A DNA stretch of 64,000 bases from an uncultured Porphyromonadaceae bacterium (GTDB taxonomy: Bacteria; Bacteroidota; Bacteroidia; Bacteroidales; Muribaculaceae), in NCBI GenBank assembly GCA_947176605.1, contig CAMWRH010000003.1, forward strand, positions 17,308 through 81,307. Direction: 5' to 3'. Shown here one piece after another: positions 1-9,196 of this stretch. The notes under the pieces were generated by a model, which did no database searches, was not told the origin of the DNA, and saw nothing but the letters and a program-made list of their open reading frames with translations. Both the position numbers and the translations under genes were made by a program. Numbering within the stretch: the first letter of the stretch is position 1; each line of letters opens with the position of its first letter.

Positions 1-2
1 AG

Positions 3-134
3 GAGGAAATGATGGAGACCATCGCCGGACTCATCGACCGCGTGCTCTCCAACGCCGACGATGAAGCCGTGATCCGCGAAGTGCGTCAGGAAGTGAACGA
101 GATGATGAACGAATACCCCATGTTCGCATGGTAA
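3..134 (+). CDS. glyA: Serine hydroxymethyltransferase, C-terminal end (partial)
   Basis: This open frame enters from the left edge and ends at TAA 132-134. Its 43 residues finish in EVNEMMNEYPMFAW, which resembles the C-terminus of Bacteroidota serine hydroxymethyltransferase, the PLP enzyme that converts serine and tetrahydrofolate to glycine and methylene-tetrahydrofolate. No catalytic residue lies in this fragment, so the call rests on the tail alone. The stop overlaps the start of bioD by 7 bases, suggesting translational coupling. The start of the gene is outside the window. Confidence 0.7.
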   Translation, partial: EEMMETIAGLIDRVLSNADDEAVIREVRQEVNEMMNEYPMFAW

Positions 135-769
135 TCTTCATCAGCGGAATAGGCACCGATATCGGCAAGTCGTGGGCCACAGGGTGGCTCGCCACAGAAT
201 TCATGCGCGAAGGGAAATCCGTAATCACGCAGAAATTCATTCAGACCGGCAACCGCGACATGAGCGAGGACATCCTGCTGCACCGGCGCATCATGGGTAT
301 TCCGCTCCAAAACCCCGACAAGCTGCACATCACCTGCCCGGTAATCTTCTCCTATCCGGCATCGCCGCACTATGCCGCCCGGCTGGACGGCAAGACGGTG
401 GATACGTCCATCATCACCGAGTCGACACGGGCACTTACCCGGCAGTATGACATGGTGCTCGTGGAAGGAGCCGGAGGTCTGATGGTGCCGATTTCCGACG
501 ATGCACTGACTATCGACTACATCACGGAGCACCGGCTCCCGGTGGCCCTGGTCACCAACGGACGGCTCGGATCCATATCCGACACCCTGCTCGCCCTCGA
601 GGCCATAGAACGGCGCGGACTTGAGCTGTATGCCGTAATCTATAACCCCCACTTCGACTCCGATGCCCAGCTGGCGGCCGACGCACGCCAGTATATGCGC
701 CGCTACACGGCCAGCCACTTCCCCGATGCCCGATGGCTCGACATGCCTGACCGGATTGAAGTGAACTGA
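128..769 (+). CDS. bioD: Dethiobiotin synthetase
   Basis: BioD carboxylates 7,8-diaminopelargonate with CO2 and ATP to form dethiobiotin, the penultimate step of biotin synthesis, in the cytosol. The 213-residue protein is of usual length. The N-terminal P-loop reads GIGTDIGKS (residues 7-15), a variant of the usual GTDTGKT, and the conserved EGAGGLMVPI segment is at about residues 116-125. The start overlaps the end of glyA by 7 bases, so the two are probably co-transcribed; a strong terminator follows at 787-829. The other biotin genes lie 7 kb away behind priA. Confidence 0.93.
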   Translation: MVIFISGIGTDIGKSWATGWLATEFMREGKSVITQKFIQTGNRDMSEDILLHRRIMGIPLQNPDKLHITCPVIFSYPASPHYAARLDGKTVDTSIITESTRALTRQYDMVLVEGAGGLMVPISDDALTIDYITEHRLPVALVTNGRLGSISDTLLALEAIERRGLELYAVIYNPHFDSDAQLAADARQYMRRYTASHFPDARWLDMPDRIEVN

Positions 770-786
770 CGCAGTATATACCGATC

Positions 787-829
787 ACGCGTTCCCGAGG
801 CAACTGCTGACCCCGGGAACGCGTTTTTT
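787..829 (+). terminator. Rho-independent terminator after bioD
   Basis: A perfect 11-bp stem (acgcgttcccg at 787-797 with cgggaacgcgt at 814-824), a 16-base loop and a run of T form a canonical intrinsic terminator 18 bases after the bioD stop. Confidence 0.9.
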
Positions 830-906
830 ACGCCTGTAATTCATCCATTCGCCCTCTCTTATACCACGAAGAGTGCCCGGAGGCTTGAAAAAATCGCATT
901 AAAATG

Positions 907-936
907 ATTGTGTTATCCGATTTTTTATTAATTTTG
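907..936 (+). promoter_or_regulatory. Bacteroidota-type promoter for the exonuclease gene
   Basis: ATTG at 907-910 and TAATTTTG at 929-936 with an 18-base spacer fit the sigma-ABfr pattern (TTTG ... TAnnTTTG). Transcription would begin near 943, giving a leader of about 97 bases before the ATG at 1040. Confidence 0.65.
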
Positions 937-1039
937 CATAATGCAATTCGGGAATGAGCCCTCTCCCCTCCGGTCTCTCCATCTTCTTATCCTCTCCCGC
1001 ATCCCCGTCGGCTGACTCTTTTTTACAACACATCGCCAT

Positions 1040-1735
1040 ATGCCATCAACATCCGAAACGTCGCAATACATAGTCAGCATATCCAAGGCCGATCTGGCTC
1101 AACTGCCTGCAGCCGAATATCATGGCCGCATACATCTTATCGACTCTCCCGAAAAGATAGAATATGCCATAGAGACTCTGCGCAAAGCCGACATCATAGG
1201 CTTTGATACCGAAACACGCCCAAGTTTCAAGAAAGGGCAATGCTTTCAGGTATCACTCCTGCAGCTCTCCACCCGCGAGGAATGCTTCCTGTTCCGGCTC
1301 AACATGATCGGGCTCCCTACGGCTGTAAAAGAGATTCTTGAGGATAAGGGAAAACTCAAAATCGGCGTATCACTCCACGATGATTTCCACAATCTGCACC
1401 GCATATACACGCTTGATCCAAAGGGATTCATCGATCTCCAGCCTTACGTAAAGCAATTCCATATCGCCGACAATTCACTCTCCCGCATCTACGGCATCCT
1501 ATTCGGACGCCGCATATCCAAAGGGCAGCGACTCACCAACTGGGAAGCAAAGACTCTCACACCGAGCCAGCAGACCTATGCCGCTTTCGATGCTCTGAGC
1601 TGCATCCAGATTTACGACGCGCTTGCCTCCGGAAGCTTCATACCCGAGCAATCCCCTTACTGGCAACCGATAGCGACCGAAGAACACTCAGGTCAATTCA
1701 CTACCGACATGTCCGCTTCGGCCGATACACACTGA
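1040..1735 (+). CDS. 3'-5' exonuclease domain protein (DEDDy, RNase D/WRN-like)
   Basis: This single-domain DEDDy exonuclease of 231 residues has all three exo motifs: FDTET (Asp56, Glu58), the central HDDFHNL region (Asp114 or Asp115) and YAAFD (Tyr180, Asp184). The family removes nucleotides from RNA or DNA 3' ends with two metal ions. It lacks the HRDC domains of true RNase D, so whether the substrate is RNA or DNA cannot be told. It has its own promoter upstream and is followed after 28 bases by a small membrane protein, probably on the same transcript. Confidence 0.85.
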   Translation: MPSTSETSQYIVSISKADLAQLPAAEYHGRIHLIDSPEKIEYAIETLRKADIIGFDTETRPSFKKGQCFQVSLLQLSTREECFLFRLNMIGLPTAVKEILEDKGKLKIGVSLHDDFHNLHRIYTLDPKGFIDLQPYVKQFHIADNSLSRIYGILFGRRISKGQRLTNWEAKTLTPSQQTYAAFDALSCIQIYDALASGSFIPEQSPYWQPIATEEHSGQFTTDMSASADTH

Positions 1736-1763
1736 TTACATCCCCACTCCCACCCCCACTACC

Positions 1764-1949
1764 ATGAAAAAATACCGCTACATCTGGCTTCCCGCCATCC
1801 TGCTCATCTACGGCATGACTATGGCAGCCCTCTTTGGTCCGGAACTGATAGATGCCGGACGCGGCTGGCAAGTGGCTGCATTTACCGTAACAGATATCAT
1901 CATCTGCATCGCCCTATCCATTTTCATCCGCAAGCGACAGCAATTCTGA
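1764..1949 (+). CDS. Small two-helix membrane protein, unknown
   Basis: This 61-residue protein has two predicted membrane helices (about residues 7-25 and 37-54) and a basic C-terminus (IRKRQQF), suggesting the C-terminus faces the cytoplasm. I do not recognise a family. It begins 28 bases after the exonuclease stop, and its coding-like composition and position support a real gene. Function unknown. Confidence 0.65.
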   Translation: MKKYRYIWLPAILLIYGMTMAALFGPELIDAGRGWQVAAFTVTDIIICIALSIFIRKRQQF

Positions 1950-2230
1950 TCCCCGGCCACCGCCACTCCCCTATTACCACGCTTACTCCTGCACCGATGC
2001 CGACACGGCAGACGGTGCCGAGACGCCATGCTCCGACGGCATCGCCGAAGAGGCAACCCATTCCAACGCCCCCTCTCCTTTGACATTCTGACACGAAAGG
2101 ACACTTTGACCCGGAGGGACGCTTTGACCGGCGAAGAAATAAAAGGGGGAATATGGATGGCGGCTCCACACTATCTACGATTTAGGAGGAAATACGGAAG
2201 ATAACGGAGGGAAAATACTACATCTCCGGA

Positions 2231-2323
2231 AAAGTAAAAAGGGTGATAACCTCGACGGTCGCACCCTTTTTGATAAGTTTCTACAGGTAAAAAATCTTAA
2301 GGTAAAAAAGATTGTTATAGGTT
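2231..2323 (-). ncRNA. Candidate small RNA (about 90 nt) between lpxH and the terminator
   Basis: A strong minus-strand promoter (2359-2329) would start RNA near 2323, and the next terminator on that strand is the hairpin at 2271-2236, with no open frame between. The predicted RNA has two U-rich repeats ending in UUUUUUACCU in its 5' half and the terminator stem at its 3' end. I do not recognise a known RNA family. The evidence is promoter-terminator spacing only; readthrough from lpxH is an alternative. Confidence 0.4.
2236..2271. terminator. Bidirectional intrinsic terminator
   Basis: A 10-bp stem (aaaaagggtg at 2236-2245 pairing with caccctttt plus T at 2262-2271) has A on one flank and T on the other, so it can stop transcription from either side. 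It would serve the plus-strand exonuclease unit and any minus-strand transcript arriving from 2323. Confidence 0.8.
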
Positions 2324-2328
2324 CGATG

Positions 2329-2359
2329 CAAAGGTACTGCTTTATTTCGATTCCACAAA
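2329..2359 (-). promoter_or_regulatory. Minus-strand promoter downstream of lpxH
   Basis: On the minus strand TTTG (2359-2356), a 19-base spacer and TACCTTTG (2336-2329) match the Bacteroidota consensus closely. No protein gene lies downstream on that strand before the terminator at 2271-2236. Confidence 0.55.
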
Positions 2360-2459
2360 ATTTTTATTGACAAAAAGTTACAAATGTGTTGTACAACATA
2401 TATTTAACCCCTGTCATACCTCATCTTATGGTAAATCCACCTCCAATCTTATACCATTT

Positions 2460-3314
2460 TTATTTTACCTCCAGTTGTTCATGGCGCCCCTCATGCCAGC
2501 GCCAGAGGGTCATTTCGCGCCCGTCAAACACGGCATAGCTGAACAGTGTAAGCCACTCGCCGAGCACTATCATTGTGGCGCCACCCGATATCTCCTCACG
2601 GATCAGCTGATGGAGGTGGCCGTAAAGGAAGTAGCGGCAGCCGGGATGATCCTGAGCGTAACGCTCGCTGAACTGACGCAGACGCGCCACATTCTCCGGC
2701 AACCCGCGCCCCTCTTCCTTACGGCGGCAGCGCTCTGCCTCACGGCGCTGGAGCTCTGGTGTGCCGCTATGACGGCTATGGCGGCTCCAGGCATAGGCAA
2801 ACGGCACTGTCCAGCGGGGATGTATCCCTGCAAACAGACGCTGACATATCCTGTTGCGGAACAGGCCGCGCAGCAGCGTGAACCTGCGCGACGACTGCCA
2901 CACACCATCGCCATGTGCCATCACAATCCGGCTCCCCAGTATCTCACGGTCGAGCAATCCGTCGACCACCTCCACTCCGAGTTCGGATGGCAGGTAATCG
3001 AATATCCATATGTCGTGATTGCCGATGAGCCACGTCACGCGCACTCCCGCATCGGTAAGCTCCGCAAGCTTGCCGAAGAAACGCACATACCCTTTGGGCA
3101 CCACATAGCGGTACTCATACCAATAGTCGAGCACATCGCCAAGCAGGTAGATTTCGGCCGCCTCATCTTTTATGGAATCCAGGAAGGCCACTATGCGCCG
3201 CTCTGACGTGCGCGAGTCCTCAAGATATGAAGCCCCGAGATGCATGTCGCTAAGGAAATACACTTTCTTTTTCACGCCGGACAGCGCGGTATCGTGCAGC
3301 ATTGTCTGTGCCAT
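2460..3314 (-). CDS. lpxH: UDP-2,3-diacylglucosamine diphosphatase-like metallophosphoesterase
   Basis: LpxH hydrolyses UDP-2,3-diacylglucosamine to lipid X in lipid A synthesis at the inner membrane. The 284-residue protein has the calcineurin-like metal motifs in order: FLSDMHLGA, LLGDVLDYW, GNHD, AHGD and YGHLH. I chose the ATG at 3314 because it forms a TGATG junction with the stop of the upstream gene; a longer frame from 3368 would overlap that gene by 55 bases. It is longer than E. coli LpxH (about 240 residues), as is usual in Bacteroidota. Assignment to this substrate is by family. Confidence 0.85.
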   Translation of the reverse strand: MAQTMLHDTALSGVKKKVYFLSDMHLGASYLEDSRTSERRIVAFLDSIKDEAAEIYLLGDVLDYWYEYRYVVPKGYVRFFGKLAELTDAGVRVTWLIGNHDIWIFDYLPSELGVEVVDGLLDREILGSRIVMAHGDGVWQSSRRFTLLRGLFRNRICQRLFAGIHPRWTVPFAYAWSRHSRHSGTPELQRREAERCRRKEEGRGLPENVARLRQFSERYAQDHPGCRYFLYGHLHQLIREEISGGATMIVLGEWLTLFSYAVFDGREMTLWRWHEGRHEQLEVK

Positions 3315-3835
3315 CAGAGGAATCCAAGTTCGAGCTTTGCCTCTTCGCTCATCATGTCCTGATTCCATTCCGGCTCGAATACCAGCCGGAGGTCGACGGC
3401 TTTCGGTCCGTCGACCGAGAGCAGCTTCTGGCGTACGTCCTCAAGAATGAAATCGGCTGCCGGACACCCAGGTGCCGTCAGCGTCATATCCACATGCAGC
3501 ACTCTGTCAGGCTCTGTAAAGTCGATACGGTAGATCAGGCCGAGATCATACACATTCACCGGGATCTCGGGATCATACACGGTGCGCAGCATCTCTATGG
3601 CCTTCTGCGTTATGGCATAGGCCTCTTCGCCGGCTGCCACCTCGGGAGTGACCGCCTCCCCCGGGCTATCCTCTCCCCCGGAAGTGGCTTCGCATACAGA
3701 ATCCTCAACTCCGGCAGCAGCCGCCGCGCCACTCAAGGCATCAGCCAATGTGGAATCGGGAGCCGGCACGTATCCTTCACGGCCCTCACGCGCGGCCGAG
3801 GCCGGCTGCATTTTTTCTTTATCTTCTGAAATCAT
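3314..3835 (-). CDS. SufT/MIP18-like (DUF59) iron-sulfur assembly protein
   Basis: Residues 72-173 form a DUF59 domain with VYDPEIPVNVYDLGLIY and the conserved cysteine in APGCPA (Cys124). Family members help mature iron-sulfur proteins. The first 70 or so residues are an acidic, Ala/Gly/Ser-rich extension with no recognisable fold, so the true start may lie further in, but no better-supported ATG was found. The stop overlaps the lpxH start, so the two are translationally coupled. Confidence 0.82.
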   Translation of the reverse strand: MISEDKEKMQPASAAREGREGYVPAPDSTLADALSGAAAAAGVEDSVCEATSGGEDSPGEAVTPEVAAGEEAYAITQKAIEMLRTVYDPEIPVNVYDLGLIYRIDFTEPDRVLHVDMTLTAPGCPAADFILEDVRQKLLSVDGPKAVDLRLVFEPEWNQDMMSEEAKLELGFL

Positions 3836-3915
3836 ATCTCATATTCGTTTAACATTTCACCATCTCCACGAGGTTTTGCACCCCTCCTACCCCTTTTATT
3901 AACGCATTTTTCATG

Positions 3916-3923
3916 CAAAGTTA
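3916..3923 (-). promoter_or_regulatory. Putative -7 box for the DUF59-lpxH unit
   Basis: TAACTTTG on the minus strand lies 81 bases before the start codon. No clear TTTG box is found at the expected distance, so this is a weaker call than the divergent promoter at 3963. Confidence 0.4.
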
Positions 3924-3962
3924 GTAAACACCTCCGATTTTATACCCATTATTTCCAAATAT

Positions 3963-3993
3963 TTTGATATACGGATGGATTTAGCTAATTTTG
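3963..3993 (+). promoter_or_regulatory. Promoter for the PorT-like/priA/biotin gene run
   Basis: TTTG at 3963-3966, a 19-base spacer and TAATTTTG at 3986-3993 match the Bacteroidota consensus. RNA would start near 4000 and read through six genes ending at 11956; gaps of 37 bases or less and no hairpin terminator lie between them. Confidence 0.7.
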
Positions 3994-4048
3994 TGGGAAG
4001 TTTCCGCCGCTTCATGAGCGGCATGACTCACAACATATACCTACAGAT

Positions 4049-4750
4049 ATGCTTCAGATCAACAAATTTGCCCTCGCTGCCATAGCAGTGGCAGCAGGTG
4101 CAGGCATCGCGAATGCCGGACAGTTCTCTTTCGGTATCAAAGCCGGACTTAACGTCAACAAACTGAAATTCAACCAGGAACTCGCTTCCGCATCCAATTC
4201 CTGCGGCTGGACGGCCGGTGTGACAGCCGACTTCACTGTACCCATCATCGGCATCGGCGCCGACGCCAGCATCATGTACTCCCGCATGAACAATGCCTCC
4301 GGCGTGACTTACAATAACGACGGCTCCACTCTGATCCCCTCCGTGCCCTCGCTCGGCACTGATGCAGTAGCCACCACCTCCAATGCCGACATCTACGGCA
4401 AGAACTTCCTCGAGATTCCGATCAACATCAAATACAAATTCAACATCCCTGTGGTGGCTTCCGTATTCAAGCCCTACGTGTTCACCGGCCCGCAGTTCGG
4501 TCTGCGTCTCGACAAGAGCATGAAGGATGTGATCAACAATATCGAATCGCGCACTTTCCAGATGAACTGGAACGTCGGCCTGGGTGTTGAGCTTATCGGC
4601 CACCTTCAGGTAGCCGCCTCCTATGGCATCGGTTGCAACAGTGTGGTAAAGCAGCTCACAGAGTCTACCACCGGCATCAACGTCAACAACGACGACGTGT
4701 ATAAAGTGAAAAACAACTACTGGACCGTGACTGCGGCCTGGCTGTTCTGA
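4049..4750 (+). CDS. PorT-family outer-membrane beta-barrel protein
   Basis: The 233-residue precursor has a signal peptide ending around AGIANA-GQ and then alternating strands typical of an 8-stranded barrel of the PorT/OmpA-barrel type (FSFGIKAGLNVNKL at the start, a terminal strand ending in AAWLF with a C-terminal Phe). This places it in the outer membrane; its cargo or partner is unknown. It is the first gene after the promoter at 3963, and a similar barrel gene follows after only 5 bases. Confidence 0.82.
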   Translation: MLQINKFALAAIAVAAGAGIANAGQFSFGIKAGLNVNKLKFNQELASASNSCGWTAGVTADFTVPIIGIGADASIMYSRMNNASGVTYNNDGSTLIPSVPSLGTDAVATTSNADIYGKNFLEIPINIKYKFNIPVVASVFKPYVFTGPQFGLRLDKSMKDVINNIESRTFQMNWNVGLGVELIGHLQVAASYGIGCNSVVKQLTESTTGINVNNDDVYKVKNNYWTVTAAWLF

Positions 4751-4755
4751 TTCTT

Positions 4756-5367
4756 ATGAAGAAACTGCTTCTCGCTATCCTGCTCGCTGCCGGGGCTCTC
4801 TCAGCCTCGGCCGAGTTCAGGTGGGGACCCTCGGCTTCGGCCTATTTCGGCAAATATCACTGGCGTCAGCCTCTGATTGAAACTCACATGGAGACCGGTT
4901 TTCAGGCCGGCGTGCTGGGCGAACTGATGATTCCCGGCATCGGATTCGGCGTGGATTTCGGACTCAATTACGCCATGCATCCCGGAAAGTTCAATCTCGG
5001 TGCCCATCAGATATGGGCTGCCGATGGCTACGGGGATGAGAAATTCACTCTCCACAGTCTGGAAGTGCCGGTGCATCTGCGCTTCAAGTACACGCGCCTT
5101 GAAGGGGTGGAGCAATATGTGGCGCCGTTTGCATACGTCGGCCCGGTGTTCCAGTTCCATCTTGCCCAGTCGCACCTCGATGCCATCGAGCATCCGCTTG
5201 GATCGGTGGCCCTGCAGTTCGGTCTGGGAGCCGAGTTCTTTCAGTGTCTGCAGCTCAGCGGCTCTTACATCTGGAACCCCACTTATGAGATACGCACCGT
5301 GAAACTTGACAATCTCTCGGCCAAGAACTCCGGATTCAGCGTCAATCTCACCTACCTGTTCAAGTAA
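4756..5367 (+). CDS. Second PorT-family outer-membrane beta-barrel protein
   Basis: This 203-residue protein has a clear signal peptide (MKKLLLAILLAAGALSASA) and barrel-type strands, ending in VNLTYLFK. It shares the layout of the preceding gene (short strands, glycine-rich turns such as FGVDFGLNYA) and is likely an old tandem duplicate, though identity is low. Cell location is the outer membrane by family; function unknown. It is separated from priA by 37 bases. Confidence 0.82.
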   Translation: MKKLLLAILLAAGALSASAEFRWGPSASAYFGKYHWRQPLIETHMETGFQAGVLGELMIPGIGFGVDFGLNYAMHPGKFNLGAHQIWAADGYGDEKFTLHSLEVPVHLRFKYTRLEGVEQYVAPFAYVGPVFQFHLAQSHLDAIEHPLGSVALQFGLGAEFFQCLQLSGSYIWNPTYEIRTVKLDNLSAKNSGFSVNLTYLFK

Positions 5368-5404
5368 AGATTTACGTTTTTCCTTTCACTAAAACTTACG
5401 CCTC

Positions 5405-7870
5405 ATGCTGTTTGCAGAAGTCGTGCTGCCGTTGCCGCTCTATTCCTCGTTCACCTACTCCATCCCGGAGGGTATGGAGGGGGTGGTCACGGGTTCGCGC
5501 GTACTCGTGCAGTTCGGACGGCGCAAGTTCTATACCGGAATCGTGGCTTCCGTGCATCCGGATGCTCCCGAAGGCTACAGCGTAAAACCCATCTCTCTGC
5601 TCCTCGACCCTACTCCGATAGTGCGGTTCCCCCAGCTGAGGCTCTGGCAATGGATCGCCGACTATTACCTCTGTTCCCCGGGTGAGGTGTACAAGGCCGC
5701 CATCCCTACCGGACTCAAGCCCGAAAGCACTACGTTTCTATCCCTGTCACCTGACTGCGACCTGCTTGAGGCCTCCGCATCCCTTAAGGAGGAGGAAGCC
5801 CGGATTCTGCAGCTCGTCTCAAGCGAAAAGCGACTCTCTATCTCCGATATCGAGAGCCGCACCGAAATCACCAACGCCACATCCTACATCCGCCCCCTGC
5901 TCGAACAAGGGGTGCTGGAAGTGGCCGAGGCGGTGGTGGAAAAGTACCGTCCCAAGACGGTGCGCATGGTAAGGCTATCCCTCCGGCCGGGCGACCATGA
6001 CGGTGTGCACCGGCTTCTCGACCTGACCAACCGTTCTACCCGGCAGCAGAACGCCCTTATGGCTTATCTCGACATGTCGGGATTCCTGTCTACACGCACA
6101 GAGCCGAAGGAAGTGGAGCGCGACGCGCTCATGCAACGTGCCGGGATCACTCCGGGCATCCTGAAGGCTATGGTCGATAAGGAGATCTTTGAGGTCTATA
6201 AGAAGAGTGTCAACCGTTTCCAGGATTTCGACGGCGACACCTGCCCCATCCCACCCCTTACCGAGATACAGCGCGACGCATTTGATGCCATCGCCGAGGG
6301 ATTCCGCACCAAGGAGGTAATGCTGCTGCATGGCGTCACGGGAAGCGGCAAGACTGAAATCTACGCCCATCTGATCGACCGCGTGCTCAATGCCGGACGA
6401 CAGGTGCTCTTTCTCGTGCCCGAAATCTCGCTCACCACTCAGCTTACCGACCGCCTGCGGCGCCTTTTCGGCGACCGCCTGCTCGTGTACCATTCCAAAT
6501 TCTCCGACAATGAGAGGGTCGACGTCTGGCGCCGGGTCCTCGACAGCCATGACCCGCTGCTCATCCTGGGCGCCAGAAGCGCCGTATTCCTCCCCTTCCA
6601 TCACCTCGGGCTCGTGATTGTGGACGAAGAGCATGAATCGTCTTACAAACAGTATGACCCGGCTCCCCGCTACAATGCCCGCGACACCGCTATGGTGCTC
6701 GCCTCGATGCATGGGGCCAAAACGCTCCTTGGTTCGGCCACGCCCGCTGTGGATACATATTACAAGGCCCTCAACGGCAAATACGGGCTCGTCACCCTAT
6801 CCGAAAGATTCGAAGGCGCCGCTCTCCCCACAGTGGAAATCATCGACATGAAGGACCAGCGCAAGCGAAAGCTTTCCGACGGAATCCTGTCGCAGCCGCT
6901 GCGTCTGGCCACCGAGCAGGCTATGCATGACGGCAAACAGGCCCTGATGTTTCAGAACCGCCGGGGATTCGCACCTTTCGTCGTATGCCGCAACTGCGGA
7001 TGGACTCCGCGCTGCACCAATTGCGACGTGGCCCTCGTATACCACAAGCATTCCGACCTGCTGCGATGCCATTACTGCGGCTTCTCAATGCCGCTGCCGC
7101 CGCTATGCCCCGCCTGTCAGGAAAACTCCGTAGAGGTCTACGGATATGGCACCGAACGTATTGCCGAAGAGGTGCACCGCCGATTCGAAGGCTACCGCGT
7201 AGGGCGCATGGATCTTGACTCCACTCGCAATAAGGATGCCTTCCAGGAGATTATCGAGGATTTCTCCTGCCACAATATGGATATCCTCGTAGGCACGCAG
7301 ATGATTACCAAGGGTCTCGACTTCGGCGATGTGACAGTGGTGGGGGTGCTGAATGCCGATTCGCTCCTTAATTTTCCCGATTTCAGGGCCAATGAGAGGG
7401 CTTTCAACATGCTTGAGCAGGTGGCCGGACGCGCCGGACGGCGCTCGGATGCCGGCTACGTCTTTATTCAGACCACCGACCCCGGCAATGCCGTGCTTGC
7501 CCATGTGGCCGCCCACGACTACAAGGCCTTCTACGAAATGGAGATACAGAGCCGCGAGCGGCTGCTCTACCCCCCATTCAGCAGGATTATAAATATATTC
7601 CTGAAAAACAAGAACTCCACCGATGCCGAGGCTGCCGCACACCTTTTTGCCAATGCCCTGCGCGCCACATTCGGCCCGCGTGTGCTCGGTCCGGAGAAAC
7701 CTTTCGTGAGCCGCGTGGCCACATGGTATCTGCAGTGCATCATGCTCAAAATTGAGTCGTCGGCCTCGATGAGCAAGGTAAAACGCATTCTGCGCACCAT
7801 CTACGAAAGCCTGGCCCGCGACCCGCGCATAAAATCATCCGTAATCTACTATGACGTAGATCCGGCATAA
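5405..7870 (+). CDS. priA: Primosomal replication protein N' (helicase)
   Basis: PriA restarts stalled forks by binding branched DNA and loading the replicative helicase. The 821-residue protein shows the 3'-DNA-binding domain at the N-terminus, Walker A GVTGSGKTE (about 310-318), the DEEH box followed by SSYKQYDPAPRYNARD, and eight zinc-binding cysteines at 528, 531, 537, 540, 555, 558, 568 and 571. Length is a little above the E. coli enzyme (732). It sits between barrel genes and biotin genes, an unusual setting for a replication protein; the next gene starts 34 bases on. Confidence 0.96.
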   Translation: MLFAEVVLPLPLYSSFTYSIPEGMEGVVTGSRVLVQFGRRKFYTGIVASVHPDAPEGYSVKPISLLLDPTPIVRFPQLRLWQWIADYYLCSPGEVYKAAIPTGLKPESTTFLSLSPDCDLLEASASLKEEEARILQLVSSEKRLSISDIESRTEITNATSYIRPLLEQGVLEVAEAVVEKYRPKTVRMVRLSLRPGDHDGVHRLLDLTNRSTRQQNALMAYLDMSGFLSTRTEPKEVERDALMQRAGITPGILKAMVDKEIFEVYKKSVNRFQDFDGDTCPIPPLTEIQRDAFDAIAEGFRTKEVMLLHGVTGSGKTEIYAHLIDRVLNAGRQVLFLVPEISLTTQLTDRLRRLFGDRLLVYHSKFSDNERVDVWRRVLDSHDPLLILGARSAVFLPFHHLGLVIVDEEHESSYKQYDPAPRYNARDTAMVLASMHGAKTLLGSATPAVDTYYKALNGKYGLVTLSERFEGAALPTVEIIDMKDQRKRKLSDGILSQPLRLATEQAMHDGKQALMFQNRRGFAPFVVCRNCGWTPRCTNCDVALVYHKHSDLLRCHYCGFSMPLPPLCPACQENSVEVYGYGTERIAEEVHRRFEGYRVGRMDLDSTRNKDAFQEIIEDFSCHNMDILVGTQMITKGLDFGDVTVVGVLNADSLLNFPDFRANERAFNMLEQVAGRAGRRSDAGYVFIQTTDPGNAVLAHVAAHDYKAFYEMEIQSRERLLYPPFSRIINIFLKNKNSTDAEAAAHLFANALRATFGPRVLGPEKPFVSRVATWYLQCIMLKIESSASMSKVKRILRTIYESLARDPRIKSSVIYYDVDPA

Positions 7871-7903
7871 ATCCCATAAGGCCGTATAAACTTTCTGTCA
7901 GCC

Positions 7904-9181
7904 ATGATTACAGATTCTGAATTCGACCGCCAGCATATCTGGCATCCATATACTTCCACCCGCGACCCTCTCCCTTGCTATGAAGTGGAGTCGGCTGAAG
8001 GAGCCGAAATCATCCTGCGCGACGGCCGGCGCCTGATCGACGGCATGTCGTCGTGGTGGTGTGTGATCCACGGTTATTCACATCCGGTGCTTGTGGAGGC
8101 GGCACGCCGCCAGTGCGAAAAGATGTCGCACGTAATGTTCGGCGGCCTTACCCACTCTCCGGCCATAAGCCTCGCGCGACTGCTGCTCGGGATTCTTCCA
8201 CCTTCGATGCAGCATATCTTCTATGCCGATTCCGGCTCGGTGGCCACTGAAGTGGCCATGAAAATGGCCGTACAGGCTCACGATGACCCACGGCGCACCG
8301 ATTTCGCCACTATACGGTGCGGATACCACGGCGACACGTGGAATGCCATGTCGGTCTGCGACCCGGTCACCGGTATGCACGGTGCTTTCGGTGCCGCCCT
8401 CCCTGTGAGATATTTCGCCGACGCCCCGAAATGCGGATTCCATGATGAGTGGGATCCGGCTGATTTCCTCCCGATGCAACGCCTCGTAGAGGAACACGCC
8501 GACACGCTCGCAGCCGTGATACTCGAACCCATCGTGCAGGGTGCCGGCGGGATGCGATTCTATCATCCGCAATATCTCCGCGAACTGCGCCGCCTCTGCG
8601 ATGAGAAAGGGATTCTGCTGATCTTCGATGAAATCGCCACCGGATTCGGACGCACGGGCCGACTCTTCGCCTGGGAACATGCCGGAGTCGAACCCGACAT
8701 AATGCTTATCGGAAAGGCGCTTACAGGCGGATTCATGACGTTTGCAGCCGTGGCCACTACACATAATGTGGCCGAACGCATCTCCGGCTCTTCGGCAAAG
8801 TGCATGATGCATGGCCCCACATTCATGGCCAATCCTCTGGCCTGCGCCGTGGCTCTCGCCTCAACCCGACTCCTGCTCGACTCCCCCTGGCAGGAGCGTA
8901 TCCGCCAAATCGAGGATATAATGGCGTGCCGCCTTGCTCCGGCCCGTCAATTCCCGAATGTGGAGGATGTGAGGGTGCTCGGCGGAATCGGAGTGATACA
9001 GCTCGACCGGCCCGTCGACCTCGGACGCTTCCAGCAGCGATGCGTCGAAGAAGGGGTATGGATCAGGCCATTCGGGAAAAACGCTTATATCATGCCCCCT
9101 TATATGGCTGTCACCGACAGTCAGCTCCACCGCCTCTGCGACGCACTGCTCCTGCTGGTCAAAGAGATCAACCAATATTAA
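7904..9181 (+). CDS. bioA: Adenosylmethionine-8-amino-7-oxononanoate aminotransferase
   Basis: BioA transfers an amino group, usually from S-adenosylmethionine, to KAPA to make 7,8-diaminopelargonate. The 425-residue class-III aminotransferase has the N-terminal HIWHPYTS segment typical of BioA, the SSWWC substrate segment, [12 protein letters not shown] and the PLP lysine (Lys271) in LIGKALTGG. It lies 34 bases after priA and 15 bases before bioF. Confidence 0.95.
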   Translation: MITDSEFDRQHIWHPYTSTRDPLPCYEVESAEGAEIILRDGRRLIDGMSSWWCVIHGYSHPVLVEAARRQCEKMSHVMFGGLTHSPAISLARLLLGILPPSMQHIFYADSGSVATEVAMKMAVQAHDDPRRTDFATIRCGYHGDTWNAMSVCDPVTGMHGAFGAALPVRYFADAPKCGFHDEWDPADFLPMQRLVEEHADTLAAVILEPIVQGAGGMRFYHPQYLRELRRLCDEKGILLIFDEIATGFGRTGRLFAWEHAGVEPDIMLIGKALTGGFMTFAAVATTHNVAERISGSSAKCMMHGPTFMANPLACAVALASTRLLLDSPWQERIRQIEDIMACRLAPARQFPNVEDVRVLGGIGVIQLDRPVDLGRFQQRCVEEGVWIRPFGKNAYIMPPYMAVTDSQLHRLCDALLLLVKEINQY

Positions 9182-9196
9182 ACCCATTCATTTGTC

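Larger units (their letters stand above)
1950..2459. other. Gene-free 510-base stretch between convergent genes
   Basis: No supported protein gene is present; the open frames are short and arginine-rich. It holds imperfect direct repeats around 2100-2135 (gacactttgacc and gacgctttgacc), the hairpin at 2236-2271, a good minus-strand promoter at 2329-2359 and a palindrome TGTTGTACAACA near 2388. The promoter and hairpin together suggest a small RNA. Confidence 0.6.

Noticed and set aside
2367..3206. 279-residue open frame on the plus strand
   Set aside because: It is fully antisense to lpxH, which has all its catalytic motifs; the translated frame lacks any domain.
8078..8812. 244-residue frame on the minus strand
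   Set aside because: Shadow of bioA; composition (His/Gly/Glu-rich) is typical of antisense frames in GC-rich DNA.
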